Shown: positions 34,085 through 42,177, counted from the stretch's first letter. The stretch is 52,488 nt of DNA from Hominifimenecus microfluidus (GCA_020687485.1 JAJEQR010000026.1:1-52488); one strand, 5' to 3'. Notes: generated by a model from the letters alone, not told the origin. Made by a program: numbers and translations.

Positions 34085-35350
34085 ATGAATAGTAAAAAGG
34101 AAAATGCCGGCGCACGGAAAGTCAGAAAATGGCGAGCTTATTTTCTAACGGCAGTGTTGGCCATTACATTTATCTGCAACTCTTCGGGTATTGCTTATGC
34201 AGATAATGGACCGGGGGAGCTCTACGCCCGCGCGGCAGTCCTGATGGACGCGGACAGCGGTCGGGTGCTCTACGAGAAGAACGGGGACGAGATGCTCCCG
34301 AATGCCAGCACGACGAAGGTGCTTACCTGCATCCTGGCACTGGAGGAAGGAGATTTGTCGGATGTCTGTGAGGTTTCTGCATATGCAGCTTCTCAGCCGG
34401 CCGTGCGGATGGGTGTGAGGGCGGGAGAGCAATATCTTCTTGGCGATCTTCTCTATGCGCTGATGCTGGAAAGCGACAATGATGCTGCTGTTATCATCGC
34501 GGAATCGGTGGCCGGAAGTGTGGAGGCGTTTGCAGAACTTATGAATCAGAAGGCATGGGACCTTGGCTGTGAGAGCACCTACTTTATCACCCCGAACGGG
34601 CTGGACGCGGCAGATGAGAACGGAATTCATGCGACCTCGGCCACCGATCTGGCTAGAATCATGTCTTACGCGATTCAGAATTCGGAGTTCCTTACGATCA
34701 CGCAGACAGATTCGTATACATTCTCCAGTGTGGACGGCACGCGCACGGTGAGCTGTACGAACCACAATGCGTTCCTTCATATGATGGACGGCGCGCTTTC
34801 CGGGAAGACGGGCTTTACCGGCAATGCCGGTTACTGCTATACCGGTGCTCTCCGGTGCGGCGACAGAACCTTTGTCGTGGCGCTTCTTGCCTGCGGATGG
34901 CCGAACAATAAAAGCTACAAATGGAAGGATACCAGAAAACTGATGGAATACGCGCTGGAGGAATACGAATACCGGACTATCTGGCGGGAGCCGGAACTCC
35001 CGGAGCTTCCGGTGGCGGATGGCGTAAACGCGGGTGGAGAACTTACGGAAGTTGCCAGGGTGTCCCTTCGGGTGGATGCGGAAACTGATCCGGAGCAATG
35101 GCGCTGTCTCCTTGGAAAGACTGAAGAGATCGGGACAGAGCTTATCCTGGAGGAGTCGCTGACTGCGCCTCTGTCTGCCGGAACAACCGTCGGCCGCTAT
35201 GTCTTCCGCCTGAATGAAGAAGAAATTGCGTCCTGCCCGGTTGTCACGGAAGAGACCATTGAAAAAGTGGACTTCTTTTGGTGCCTCCGCCGCACGATCC
35301 GCCTGCTCTTCTGGGGAAACAGGGTTGACTCTACTTCCCGAATCGAATAA
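34085..35350 (+). CDS. D-alanyl-D-alanine carboxypeptidase (second copy)
   Basis: Secreted low-molecular-mass penicillin-binding protein. The N terminus is Lys/Arg-rich followed by a signal helix (AYFLTAVLAITFICNSSGIA, about 17-37). Active-site motifs are STTK (Ser75, Lys78), SDN (130-132) and KTG (241-243). Compared with the dacF-like protein at 24174, the second motif is SDN rather than SAN and the first STTK rather than SITK. A C-terminal beta domain and a terminal amphipathic segment (FWCLRRTIRLLFWG) suggest membrane association. The ATG at 34085 is preferred over GTG 34082 because of GGGTG five bases upstream. Confidence 0.92.
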   Translation: MNSKKENAGARKVRKWRAYFLTAVLAITFICNSSGIAYADNGPGELYARAAVLMDADSGRVLYEKNGDEMLPNASTTKVLTCILALEEGDLSDVCEVSAYAASQPAVRMGVRAGEQYLLGDLLYALMLESDNDAAVIIAESVAGSVEAFAELMNQKAWDLGCESTYFITPNGLDAADENGIHATSATDLARIMSYAIQNSEFLTITQTDSYTFSSVDGTRTVSCTNHNAFLHMMDGALSGKTGFTGNAGYCYTGALRCGDRTFVVALLACGWPNNKSYKWKDTRKLMEYALEEYEYRTIWREPELPELPVADGVNAGGELTEVARVSLRVDAETDPEQWRCLLGKTEEIGTELILEESLTAPLSAGTTVGRYVFRLNEEEIASCPVVTEETIEKVDFFWCLRRTIRLLFWGNRVDSTSRIE

Positions 35351-35351
35351 A

Positions 35352-35423
35352 ATGATGTTGGGGTCAAAAATTCTCTTGCAAGCGAGCTTGCATCGACTTT
35401 TTGACCTTTTGACCCTGGTATCA
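35352..35423. repeat. GGGGTCAAAA-type interspersed repeat, copy 1
   Basis: It begins ATGATGTTGGGGTCAAAA and ends TTTTGACCCTGGTATCA, an imperfect terminal inverted repeat. Inside is a second hairpin (GCAAG, CGAG, CTTGC; 35379-35392). The first 18 bp are identical to copy 2 at 52414. It may act as a terminator for the upstream carboxypeptidase gene. Confidence 0.75.
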
Positions 35424-35429
35424 TAAAAT
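35401..35429 (+). promoter_or_regulatory. Promoter at the edge of the repeat, facing the bile salt hydrolase gene
   Basis: TTGACC (35401-35406) inside the repeat, 17-bp spacer, TAAAAT (35424-35429) at its boundary. The leader to the GTG start is about 80 bp and contains a GC-rich CGCTCGCG direct repeat. Confidence 0.6.
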
Positions 35430-35515
35430 GAATCTAGCCGGAAGCTCTTATGAGCTCCCGGCGCTCGCGCGCTCGCGTGTACTACCTTAATTTACTACAG
35501 AAGGAGGACATTTCT

Positions 35516-36490
35516 GTGTGTACAGCAGCAACCTATCTGACCAAAGATTTCTATATCGGAAGAACCTTGGATTATGAATTCTCCTACGGAGAAGAGATCA
35601 CGATTCTTCCCAGAAACTACCCGATTCCGTTCCGTTTTATGGGAATCAGAGAGAATCACTACGCGATTATCGGCATGGCGCACGTAGCTGGTAACTATCC
35701 CCTGTACTACGATGCCATCAACGAGAAGGGCCTTGGTATGGCCGGATTGAATTTCGTGGGGAATTCGGTCTATCGCAAGCCGGAGGGCGTGAAGGACGAT
35801 GTTGCGCAGTTCGAATTCATTCCGTGGGTTCTCAGTCAGTGCGCAAACCTTGATGAAGCGAGAGCGCTTCTCGACCGCATGAACCTGACGGATACACCCT
35901 ACAGCGAGCATTTTCCTAGCGCCGGACTTCACTGGATTCTGGCGGACCGTACCGGAGCGCTGACGATCGAATCCGTTGCCGATGGCCTGAAGATTTATGA
36001 GAATCCTGCAGGTGTTCTTACGAATAACCCGCCCTTCGATCAGCAGATGTTCCTGCTGAACAACTATATAGGACTTTCCCCGAAGCAGCCGGAGAATCAC
36101 TTCTCGGAGCAGCTTCCGCTGTCGTGCTACAGCCGTGGCATGGGTGCGCTGGGTCTTCCCGGAGATCTGTCCTCCGCTTCCCGCTTTGCCCGGGCGGCAT
36201 TTACCCGTCTGCACTCTGTATCCGGTGATTCCGAGGAGGAGAGCGTCGGCCAGTTCTTCCATATCCTGGGTTCTGTGGAGCAGCCGAGAGGATGCTGCGA
36301 GGTTGCGGATGGCAAATATGAGATCACGATCTATACGTCCTGCTGCAATGCTACCCGTGGAATCTACTACTATACCACATATACGAATCATCAGATCACG
36401 GCGGTCGATATGCACCGGGAGAATCTGGATGGAAACGAACTGATCCACTATCCCATGCTGCAGCAAGAACGGATTTTCCACCAGAACTAA
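35516..36490 (+). CDS. bsh: Choloylglycine hydrolase / conjugated bile acid hydrolase
   Basis: Ntn-hydrolase that cleaves the amide bond of glycine- or taurine-conjugated bile acids; some family members instead act on penicillin V or N-acyl amides. The start is the GTG at 35516, 5 bp after AAGGAGGACATTT begins its spacer, so that Met removal exposes the catalytic Cys2 (MCTAATY). Arg16 and Asp19 (IGRTLDYEF), the LTNNPPFD loop and SSASRFARAAF supply the remaining expected active-site residues. At 324 aa it has the usual bile salt hydrolase length. No signal peptide, so it is cytosolic. Bile salt hydrolase activity is likely but substrate preference is not proven by sequence. Confidence 0.9.
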   Translation: MCTAATYLTKDFYIGRTLDYEFSYGEEITILPRNYPIPFRFMGIRENHYAIIGMAHVAGNYPLYYDAINEKGLGMAGLNFVGNSVYRKPEGVKDDVAQFEFIPWVLSQCANLDEARALLDRMNLTDTPYSEHFPSAGLHWILADRTGALTIESVADGLKIYENPAGVLTNNPPFDQQMFLLNNYIGLSPKQPENHFSEQLPLSCYSRGMGALGLPGDLSSASRFARAAFTRLHSVSGDSEEESVGQFFHILGSVEQPRGCCEVADGKYEITIYTSCCNATRGIYYYTTYTNHQITAVDMHRENLDGNELIHYPMLQQERIFHQN

Positions 36491-36577
36491 GTGCGTAGAA
36501 GATTCAAAGCAGCATACGCCGAAAAGTGAAAAAAATCCAAAAGCAAACGAAAACCAAAGAAAAGGAGATATAGCAAC

Positions 36578-37102
36578 ATGAAAGAATGGAAAACCATAAC
36601 ACCGGAAGAAATTACCACGAACCCTTTCCGCCTGATCGGAAAGGAATGGATGCTTGTGACCGCTGAAATGAACGGAAAGGCAAATACCATGACAGCCTCC
36701 TGGGGAGGTGTCGGCGTGCTCTGGAACAAGCCGGTCGCATTCGTATTCCTGCGCCCGCAGCGCTACACCAGAGAGTTTGTGGACAGCTCCGACACCCTTT
36801 CCTTAAGCTTCTACGGAGAGAGCGAAGAGGCGCATAAGACGCTGACGTATCTGGGCCGCGTGTCCGGCCGTGACGAGGATAAGATTGCGAAGAGCGGTCT
36901 GACTCTGACGCATGAGGACGGTGTACCCTTCTTTGAGGAGGCGCGTATGGTACTGCTTGGCCGCAAACTGTACTGCCAGCAGATGAATCCGGAGAGCTTC
37001 CTGATTCCCGGTCTTGCAGAGAAGAATTACCCTCAGAAGGACTATCACTTCGTATATGTAGTGGAGATCGAGAAGGTCCTGATGGAACAGGAGCAGGCAT
37101 GA
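36578..37102 (+). CDS. Flavin reductase family protein
   Basis: FMN-binding split-barrel protein of 174 aa, DIM6/NTAB group. The N-terminal stretch NPFRLIGKEWMLVTAEMNGK and NTMTASWGGVGVLWNKP are the characteristic FMN-binding elements, and RPQRYTREFVDSSD follows in the usual place. Family members reduce free flavin or carry FMN in unknown reactions. AAAAGGAGATATA precedes the ATG. Its last four bases overlap cobS, so it is translated as part of a flavin reductase-cobS-cobC unit. A role in corrinoid reduction would be attractive but is only inferred from location. Confidence 0.88.
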   Translation: MKEWKTITPEEITTNPFRLIGKEWMLVTAEMNGKANTMTASWGGVGVLWNKPVAFVFLRPQRYTREFVDSSDTLSLSFYGESEEAHKTLTYLGRVSGRDEDKIAKSGLTLTHEDGVPFFEEARMVLLGRKLYCQQMNPESFLIPGLAEKNYPQKDYHFVYVVEIEKVLMEQEQA

Positions 37103-37860
37103 CTCCTCTGATTATCGCATTCGCCATGTATTCCCGCATCCCGATGCCGCGAGTAGACTGGAGCGAGAAGAATATGCGCTATGCCATGTGCTTCTTCCCT
37201 GTGATCGGCATCGTGATCGCAGCGGCAGAGTATCTATGCTTCTTCCTGTGCGGAAAGCTTGCACTGGGGACGATGTTCCGCTCCATCCTCCTTGTCCTGA
37301 TTCCGATCTTGATTACCGGCGGCATTCATATGGATGGCTTCATGGATACGATGGACGCGCTGAGTTCTCACGCGGAGCGGGAGCGCAAGCTGGAGATCCT
37401 GAAGGATTCACATACAGGCGCGTTCGCAATCCTGGGCTGCTGTGTCTATCTGCTGGCCGCTGCTGCCGTATGGAGCGAGGTGACGGAGGATATGCTACTG
37501 GCAATCCTTCCCGGTTTCGTGATCTCGCGTGCACTGAGCGGGATTGCGGTTGTCAGTTGGAAGAGTGCCAGAAAGAACGGCCTGCTGTATACTTTCGCGG
37601 ATGGCGCACATAAGATTGTAGTACGCACGGTTCTGGCCGTCTGCCTGGCTGCTGCCGCAGTCTTCACGATAGGAATGGGCGGGAGCGCCGGCGCCGCCGC
37701 AGTCGCTGCTGCTGCGCTGGTATTCCTGTATTATCGCCTGATGTCCTTACATCAGTTCGGAGGTATCACCGGCGATCTGGCCGGATATTTTCTGCAGTTG
37801 TGCGAGCTGGCAATTCCGCTTGCTGCGGTTTTTGCTGTCCGGATCGGAGGTGTTTTATGA
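37099..37860 (+). CDS. cobS: Adenosylcobinamide-GDP ribazoletransferase
   Basis: Integral membrane enzyme that joins adenosylcobinamide-GDP to alpha-ribazole (phosphate), the late step of cobalamin assembly. The 253-residue protein starts with the signature IPMPRVDWSEKNMRYAMCFF and carries GGIHMDGFMDTMDALSSHA and KDSHTGAFAI, which contain the metal-binding acidic residues. About six membrane segments are visible, including an Ala-rich helix near 195-215. Its start overlaps the upstream gene (ATGA) and its end overlaps the cobC-like gene in the same way. CobU and CobT are not in this window. Confidence 0.95.
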   Translation: MTPLIIAFAMYSRIPMPRVDWSEKNMRYAMCFFPVIGIVIAAAEYLCFFLCGKLALGTMFRSILLVLIPILITGGIHMDGFMDTMDALSSHAERERKLEILKDSHTGAFAILGCCVYLLAAAAVWSEVTEDMLLAILPGFVISRALSGIAVVSWKSARKNGLLYTFADGAHKIVVRTVLAVCLAAAAVFTIGMGGSAGAAAVAAAALVFLYYRLMSLHQFGGITGDLAGYFLQLCELAIPLAAVFAVRIGGVL

Positions 37861-38426
37861 AGGTCTATCTGATCCGGCACGGGAAGACGGCAGGCAATCA
37901 GGAAGCCCGGTACGTCGGCAGTACTGACGAGTCGATCCTGGAAGAAGAGAGAACGCGTCTGGCAGGAATTCATTACCCGGAAGTGGATGCTGTCTATGCA
38001 AGTCCCCGGAAACGCTGCCTGGAGACGACGGAACTGCTCTATCCGAACCATACCCCTGTCATTGTAAATGATCTGGCGGAATGTGACTTCGGAGCCTTCG
38101 AGTATAAGAACTATAAGGAACTGAGCGGTGATCCGGATTATCAGGCCTGGATCGACAGCGGCGGAACCATCGGATTTCCGGGCGGAGAGAGCCGGGAGCA
38201 GTTTCAGAATCGCACGCAGCGCGCGTTCTGGCGCATTCTTCTGGACGCGGAGAGAAAGGGATTCGGACATATTGCAATCGTTGCTCACGGAGGCACTGTG
38301 ATGGCACTTCTGGAGCGTATGGCCGCGCCGCATAAAGATTATTATGAATGGCATCCAGGCAACGGAGAATGTTACGAATTTGACCCGGACAGCGGCAGAA
38401 GCAGGAAGTTGGAAGTAAATTCCTGA
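37857..38426 (+). CDS. cobC: Histidine phosphatase, probable alpha-ribazole phosphatase
   Basis: Phosphoglycerate-mutase-like phosphatase of 189 aa with catalytic His in LIRHGKTAGNQ, Arg in SPRKRCLETTELLY, LAECDFGAFEYKNYKEL, and the second His in VAHGGTVMALLE. On its own the sequence only shows a histidine phosphatase; the immediate overlap with cobS (ATGA) makes alpha-ribazole phosphatase, which dephosphorylates the lower-ligand nucleotide of cobalamin, the natural call. GGAGG precedes the ATG at 37857, and the longer upstream frame lies within cobS. Confidence 0.82.
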   Translation: MKVYLIRHGKTAGNQEARYVGSTDESILEEERTRLAGIHYPEVDAVYASPRKRCLETTELLYPNHTPVIVNDLAECDFGAFEYKNYKELSGDPDYQAWIDSGGTIGFPGGESREQFQNRTQRAFWRILLDAERKGFGHIAIVAHGGTVMALLERMAAPHKDYYEWHPGNGECYEFDPDSGRSRKLEVNS

Positions 38427-38466
38427 TTTTCGAAATAAAAAAATGTGAAACTTCATTAAATTTTTC

Positions 38467-38495
38467 TTGCTAATTTCCGTCTTATGCTTTAATAT
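38467..38495 (+). promoter_or_regulatory. Promoter of the oxaloacetate decarboxylase operon
   Basis: TTGCTA (38467-38472), 17-bp spacer, TAATAT (38490-38495), with a leader of about 45 bp to oadG. Confidence 0.7.
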
Positions 38496-38544
38496 ATACG
38501 GGGAGAATGCAAAAATCCAAATAAGTAAAGTAGAGGTGAGAGAG

Positions 38545-38901
38545 ATGACGTTTTTTGCAGCTGACGTAGGCGCAAATATTGCAGAAGGTCTGAAGAACAT
38601 GGTTGTAGGCCTTGGCGTAGTATTTGTAGTCCTGATTTTCCTGATGTTTGTAATCAGCCTGTTCAAGTTTGTGAACAAGCTTGACAAGCCGAAGGAAAAA
38701 GCACCGGCAGCAGCACCGGCACCGGCAGCCGCTCCGGCACCCGCGCGCGCAGCAGTTCCCGCTGGCCCCGGTACCATGGCGAATGCCAGCGTATCCATCG
38801 CGGATGAGGTGGAAGGCCCGGTTGCAGCAGCCGTTCTGGCAGCAGTAGCAGAAGAATGCGGCGGTAACTTTAAGGTTACGTCCATCAAGAAAAGCAAATA
38901 A
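38545..38901 (+). CDS. oadG: OadG-type gamma subunit of sodium-pumping decarboxylase
   Basis: Small membrane-anchored subunit of the oxaloacetate decarboxylase Na+ pump. One transmembrane helix (VVGLGVVFVVLIFLMFVISL, about 17-38) is followed by a charged stretch, an Ala/Pro-rich linker (about 52-75) and a C-terminal alpha-helical domain (SVSIADEVEGPVAAAVLAA). The last part resembles the alanine-rich domain seen in clostridial gamma subunits. In known systems gamma assembles alpha with beta and binds Zn2+. I choose ATG 38545, which follows GAGGTGAG. The linker is built from the same codons as the one in the next gene. Confidence 0.85.
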   Translation: MTFFAADVGANIAEGLKNMVVGLGVVFVVLIFLMFVISLFKFVNKLDKPKEKAPAAAPAPAAAPAPARAAVPAGPGTMANASVSIADEVEGPVAAAVLAAVAEECGGNFKVTSIKKSK

Positions 38902-38927
38902 GAATCAAGCAGGAGGAATATCAAGAA

Positions 38928-39293
38928 ATGAACACTTATAAGATCACCGTAAACGGCGTAGCTTATGATGTAACTGTAGAAGGCACCGGCGCGACGGCTG
39001 CAGCAGCACCGGCACCGGCAGCAGCACCGGCACCGGCAGCAGCACCGGCACCGGCAGCCGCACCCGCAGGCGCAGCAGGCGCTGTTCGTGTAGAGGCACA
39101 GGTAGCTGGTAAGATCTGGAAGATCGTTGCTTCCGCAGGTCAGGCTCTGAAGGCTGGCGACAACATTGTAATCCTGGAGTCCATGAAGATGGAGATCCCG
39201 GTTGTTGCTCCCCAGGATGGCACTCTGGCAGCTATCAATGTATCTGAAGGTACCCCCGTTGAGGTTGGTGACCTGATCGCTACCATGAACTAG
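38928..39293 (+). CDS. Biotin carrier protein of the decarboxylase
   Basis: A 121-residue biotinyl-domain protein. It starts with YKITVNGVAYDVTVE, the first strand of biotin carriers attached to acyl-CoA/oxaloacetate decarboxylases. An Ala/Pro linker follows (about 25-48), then the biotinyl domain with Lys87 in VILESMKMEIPV as the biotin acceptor. It ferries CO2 from the alpha subunit to the membrane beta subunit. The linker DNA contains three perfect 18-bp repeats. In many bacteria this domain is fused to the alpha subunit, but here it is free. AGGAGGA precedes the ATG. Confidence 0.95.
   Translation: MNTYKITVNGVAYDVTVEGTGATAAAAPAPAAAPAPAAAPAPAAAPAGAAGAVRVEAQVAGKIWKIVASAGQALKAGDNIVILESMKMEIPVVAPQDGTLAAINVSEGTPVEVGDLIATMN
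39000..39053 (+). repeat. Three perfect 18-bp tandem repeats in the Ala/Pro linker
   Basis: The unit GCAGCAGCACCGGCACCG occurs at 39000-39017, 39018-39035 and 39036-39053 without a mismatch. Each encodes six Ala/Pro residues, so copy-number change would lengthen or shorten the linker in frame. Confidence 0.9.
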
Positions 39294-39316
39294 TCCGGGC
39301 ATAAGGAGGACTAATC

Positions 39317-40681
39317 ATGAGTATTGGACAGACTTTTGAAAACTTACTGAATCAGACCGCGTTCGCGAATCTGAGCTGGGGCAATTATGTAATGATCCTG
39401 GTTGCCTGCGTGTTCCTGTTCCTGGCGATTGCCAAGGGCTTTGAGCCGCTGCTGCTGGTTCCCATTGCATTTGGTATGCTGCTGGTTAACATTTATCCTA
39501 CGATTATGGATAATCCAACCACGACCTACACGAATGCAGAGGGCAATGCTGTCGCAACAGTAGATTATGAAGGCGAAGGCCTGGATCTGCTGTGTGCGAT
39601 GAATGCCAATGAGATTGTTCCGGTATCGGATAATAAGACGCAGCTTGTAGATGCTTCCGGCGTTGTTGTTGCTACGATCACCAGTGCAGAAGGTTATACT
39701 GCAGAAGATCTGGCATATCTGCTGGCAAGCGGTTCCTATACCATGAAAAGCAATGCCGGCGGTCTGCTGCATTACTTCTATATCCTGGATGAGTGGTCGA
39801 TCCTGCCTTCCCTGATCTTCATGGGTGTAGGCGCGATGACCGACTTCGCTCCTCTGATTGCCAACCCGGTCAGCTTCCTGATGGGCGCTGCTGCACAGCT
39901 TGGCATCTATGTTGCTTACTTCCTGGCTATGGCCTGCGGTTTCAATGGCATGGCAGCTGCAGCTATCTCCATCATCGGAGGTGCTGACGGCCCTACTTCC
40001 ATCTTCCTGGCTTCCAAGCTTCATCAGAACGAGCTGTTAGGCCCGATCGCTGTAGCTGCTTATTCCTACATGGCTCTGGTTCCGCTGATTCAGCCTCCGA
40101 TCATGAAGGCTTTCACCAGCGACAGAGAGAAGAAGATCAAGATGGGTCAGCTGCGTCCCGTATCCAAGCTGGAGCGTATTCTGTTCCCGATCGTTATCAC
40201 CATCGTTGTCTGCATGATCCTGCCTTCTACTGCACCTCTGGTAGGTATGCTGATGCTGGGTAACCTGTTCCGTGAGAGCGGCGTGGTTCGTCAGCTGCAG
40301 GAGACCGCAAGCAATGCCCTTATGTACATCGTAGTTATCCTGCTGGGTACCTCCGTAGGCGCTACCACTTCCGCAGAAGCTTTCCTGAAGATGGATACTC
40401 TGATTATCGTTGCATGCGGTCTGGTTGCGTTTATGTTCGGTACATTCGGCGGCGTTATGCTTGGTAAGCTGCTGTGCAAGCTGACCGGCGGCAAGATCAA
40501 TCCTCTGATCGGTTCCGCAGGCGTATCGGCAGTACCTATGGCAGCCCGTGTATCTCAGAAGGTTGGTTCCGAGTATGATCCTACCAACTTCCTGCTGATG
40601 CACGCCATGGGCCCCAACGTAGCCGGCGTTATCGGTACTGCAGTAGCAGCCGGTACCTTCATGGCAATCTTCGGTGTATAA
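39317..40681 (+). CDS. oadB: OadB-type beta subunit of sodium-pumping decarboxylase, with loop insertion
   Basis: Membrane subunit that decarboxylates carboxybiotin and pumps Na+ outward. The conserved core is clear: FMGVGAMTDFAPLIANP, SIIGGADGPTSIFLASKL with the Asp used for Na+ translocation, and GSAGVSAVPMAARVSQKVG. About nine or more membrane segments are visible. At 454 aa it is longer than most beta subunits (about 375-435). The extra length lies between the first helix block (ends about 60) and GGLLHYFYILDEW (about 148). That stretch is polar, with DYEGEGLDLL and LVDASGVVVATITSAEGY. It would face outside the membrane if the usual topology holds. AGGAGGA precedes the ATG. Confidence 0.95.
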   Translation: MSIGQTFENLLNQTAFANLSWGNYVMILVACVFLFLAIAKGFEPLLLVPIAFGMLLVNIYPTIMDNPTTTYTNAEGNAVATVDYEGEGLDLLCAMNANEIVPVSDNKTQLVDASGVVVATITSAEGYTAEDLAYLLASGSYTMKSNAGGLLHYFYILDEWSILPSLIFMGVGAMTDFAPLIANPVSFLMGAAAQLGIYVAYFLAMACGFNGMAAAAISIIGGADGPTSIFLASKLHQNELLGPIAVAAYSYMALVPLIQPPIMKAFTSDREKKIKMGQLRPVSKLERILFPIVITIVVCMILPSTAPLVGMLMLGNLFRESGVVRQLQETASNALMYIVVILLGTSVGATTSAEAFLKMDTLIIVACGLVAFMFGTFGGVMLGKLLCKLTGGKINPLIGSAGVSAVPMAARVSQKVGSEYDPTNFLLMHAMGPNVAGVIGTAVAAGTFMAIFGV

Positions 40682-40700
40682 TTAGGAGGACAAGGATAAA

Positions 40701-42113
40701 ATGGCAAAAACTGTTAAACCAGTTAAAATTACTGAGACCGTTCTTCGTGACGGTCAGCAGTCCCTGATCGCAACTCGTATGACCACGGAGCAGATGCTTC
40801 CGATCATCGACAAGATGGATAAGGTTGGTTACTACGCAGTTGAGATGTGGGGCGGCGCTACTTTCGATGCGGCTCTTCGTTTCCTGAAGGAAGATCCGTG
40901 GGAACGTCTTCGCAAGATGCGCGATGGTTTCAAGAATACCAAGATGCAGATGCTGTTCCGCGGCCAGAACATTCTGGGCTATCGCCACTATGCGGATGAT
41001 GTAGTAGAATACTTCGTACAGAAGTCCATCGCAAACGGTATCGATATCATCCGTATCTTCGATGCACTGAACGATATCCGCAACCTGGAGACCGCTGTGA
41101 AGGCTACCAAGAAAGAAGGCGGCCATGTACAGACTGCAATTTCCTATACTCTGGGTGAGCCGTATACTCATGAGTACTACGTAAAGCTTGCCAAAGACAT
41201 GGAGAGTATGGGCGCTGACTCCATCTGTGTAAAGGATATGGCAGGTCTTCTGGTTCCTTACGAGGCAGAGTCTCTGGTTCGTGAGCTGAAGGCAAATGTT
41301 AAGGTTCCGATCGAGCTGCATACCCACTACACCAGCGGTGTGGGCGCTATGAGCTACATGCGTGCTGTAGAGGCAGGCTGCGATATCATCGATACCGCAA
41401 TGTCTCCCTTCGCACTGGGTACCAGCCAGCCTGCTACTGAAGTTATGGTTGAGACCTTTAAAGGTACCAAATATGATACCGGTCTGGATCAGAAACTTCT
41501 GGGTGAGATCAGCGAGTACTTCCGTCCCCTGCGTGAGCAGGCTCTGGACAGCGGTCTGATGAGCCCGAAGGTACTTGGCGTAGATATCAACACTCTGCTG
41601 TATCAGGTTCCCGGTGGTATGCTGTCCAACCTGGTATCTCAGCTGAAGGATCAGAAGGCAGAAGACAAGTTCTATGATGTACTTCACGAGATCCCTCGTG
41701 TACGTGAGGACATGGGTATGCCGCCTCTGGTTACTCCTTCCAGCCAGATCGTAGGTACTCAGGCTGTATTTAACGTACTGCTTGGCGAGCGCTACAAGAT
41801 GGCAACCAAGGAGACGAAGGCAATCTTTGCCGGCGAGTACGGCGTAACGGTTCGCCCCTTCAATGAAGAGGTTCGCAAGAAGGTTATCGGTGATAAGCAG
41901 ACGATCACCTGCCGTCCGGCAGATCTGCTGGAGCCGGAGCTGCCGAAGCTGGAAGCTGAGCTTGGCGAGTGGAAGGAGCAGGATGAGGATATCCTTTCCT
42001 ACGCTCTGTTCCCTCAGGTAGCTATGGATTTCTTCAAGCACAGAAAGGCAGTAAGAGAGGGCAATGCGCCGGTTAGCGGCAGCGTTGAGTGCTCTGTTAC
42101 TCCCGTTAAATAA
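40701..42113 (+). CDS. oadA: Oxaloacetate decarboxylase alpha subunit (carboxyltransferase)
   Basis: Cytosolic carboxyltransferase that moves the carboxyl group of oxaloacetate to biotin, yielding pyruvate. The 470-residue protein has the HMGL-like TIM barrel with ETVLRDGQQSLIATRM (metal-binding Asp), FRGQNILGYRHY, VKDMAGLLVPYEAESLV with the carboxybiotin Lys, and ELHTHYTSGVGAM (metal-binding His pair). The PYC/OADA domain follows (about 280-450). The biotin domain found at the C terminus of other alpha subunits is absent; the free carrier at 38928 replaces it. The last gene of the operon, ended by a strong terminator. Confidence 0.97.
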   Translation: MAKTVKPVKITETVLRDGQQSLIATRMTTEQMLPIIDKMDKVGYYAVEMWGGATFDAALRFLKEDPWERLRKMRDGFKNTKMQMLFRGQNILGYRHYADDVVEYFVQKSIANGIDIIRIFDALNDIRNLETAVKATKKEGGHVQTAISYTLGEPYTHEYYVKLAKDMESMGADSICVKDMAGLLVPYEAESLVRELKANVKVPIELHTHYTSGVGAMSYMRAVEAGCDIIDTAMSPFALGTSQPATEVMVETFKGTKYDTGLDQKLLGEISEYFRPLREQALDSGLMSPKVLGVDINTLLYQVPGGMLSNLVSQLKDQKAEDKFYDVLHEIPRVREDMGMPPLVTPSSQIVGTQAVFNVLLGERYKMATKETKAIFAGEYGVTVRPFNEEVRKKVIGDKQTITCRPADLLEPELPKLEAELGEWKEQDEDILSYALFPQVAMDFFKHRKAVREGNAPVSGSVECSVTPVK

Positions 42114-42136
42114 GTCATCTCTCAAAATACTTTAAA

Positions 42137-42177
42137 AGACAACCCCCGACTGGGATTCCAGCCGGGGGCTTGTCTCT
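42137..42177. terminator. Terminator of the decarboxylase operon, probably bidirectional
   Basis: A long stem, AGACAACCCCCGACTGG (42137-42153) with CCAGCCGGGGGCTTGTCT (42158-42175) and one bulge, lies between convergent genes. T-rich bases follow on the plus strand and A-rich bases precede it. Confidence 0.88.

Noticed and set aside
35450-35515. Longer start for the bile salt hydrolase
   Set aside because: An N-terminal extension would bury the catalytic Cys2; the AAGGAGG is placed for the GTG at 35516.
37752-39302. 516-residue minus-strand frame through cobC, oadG and the biotin carrier
   Set aside because: Antisense shadow caused by Ala/Pro-rich GC-biased codons; it has no start signals.
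40659-42125. 488-residue minus-strand frame antisense to oadA
   Set aside because: Shadow of a highly biased, highly conserved gene on the plus strand.
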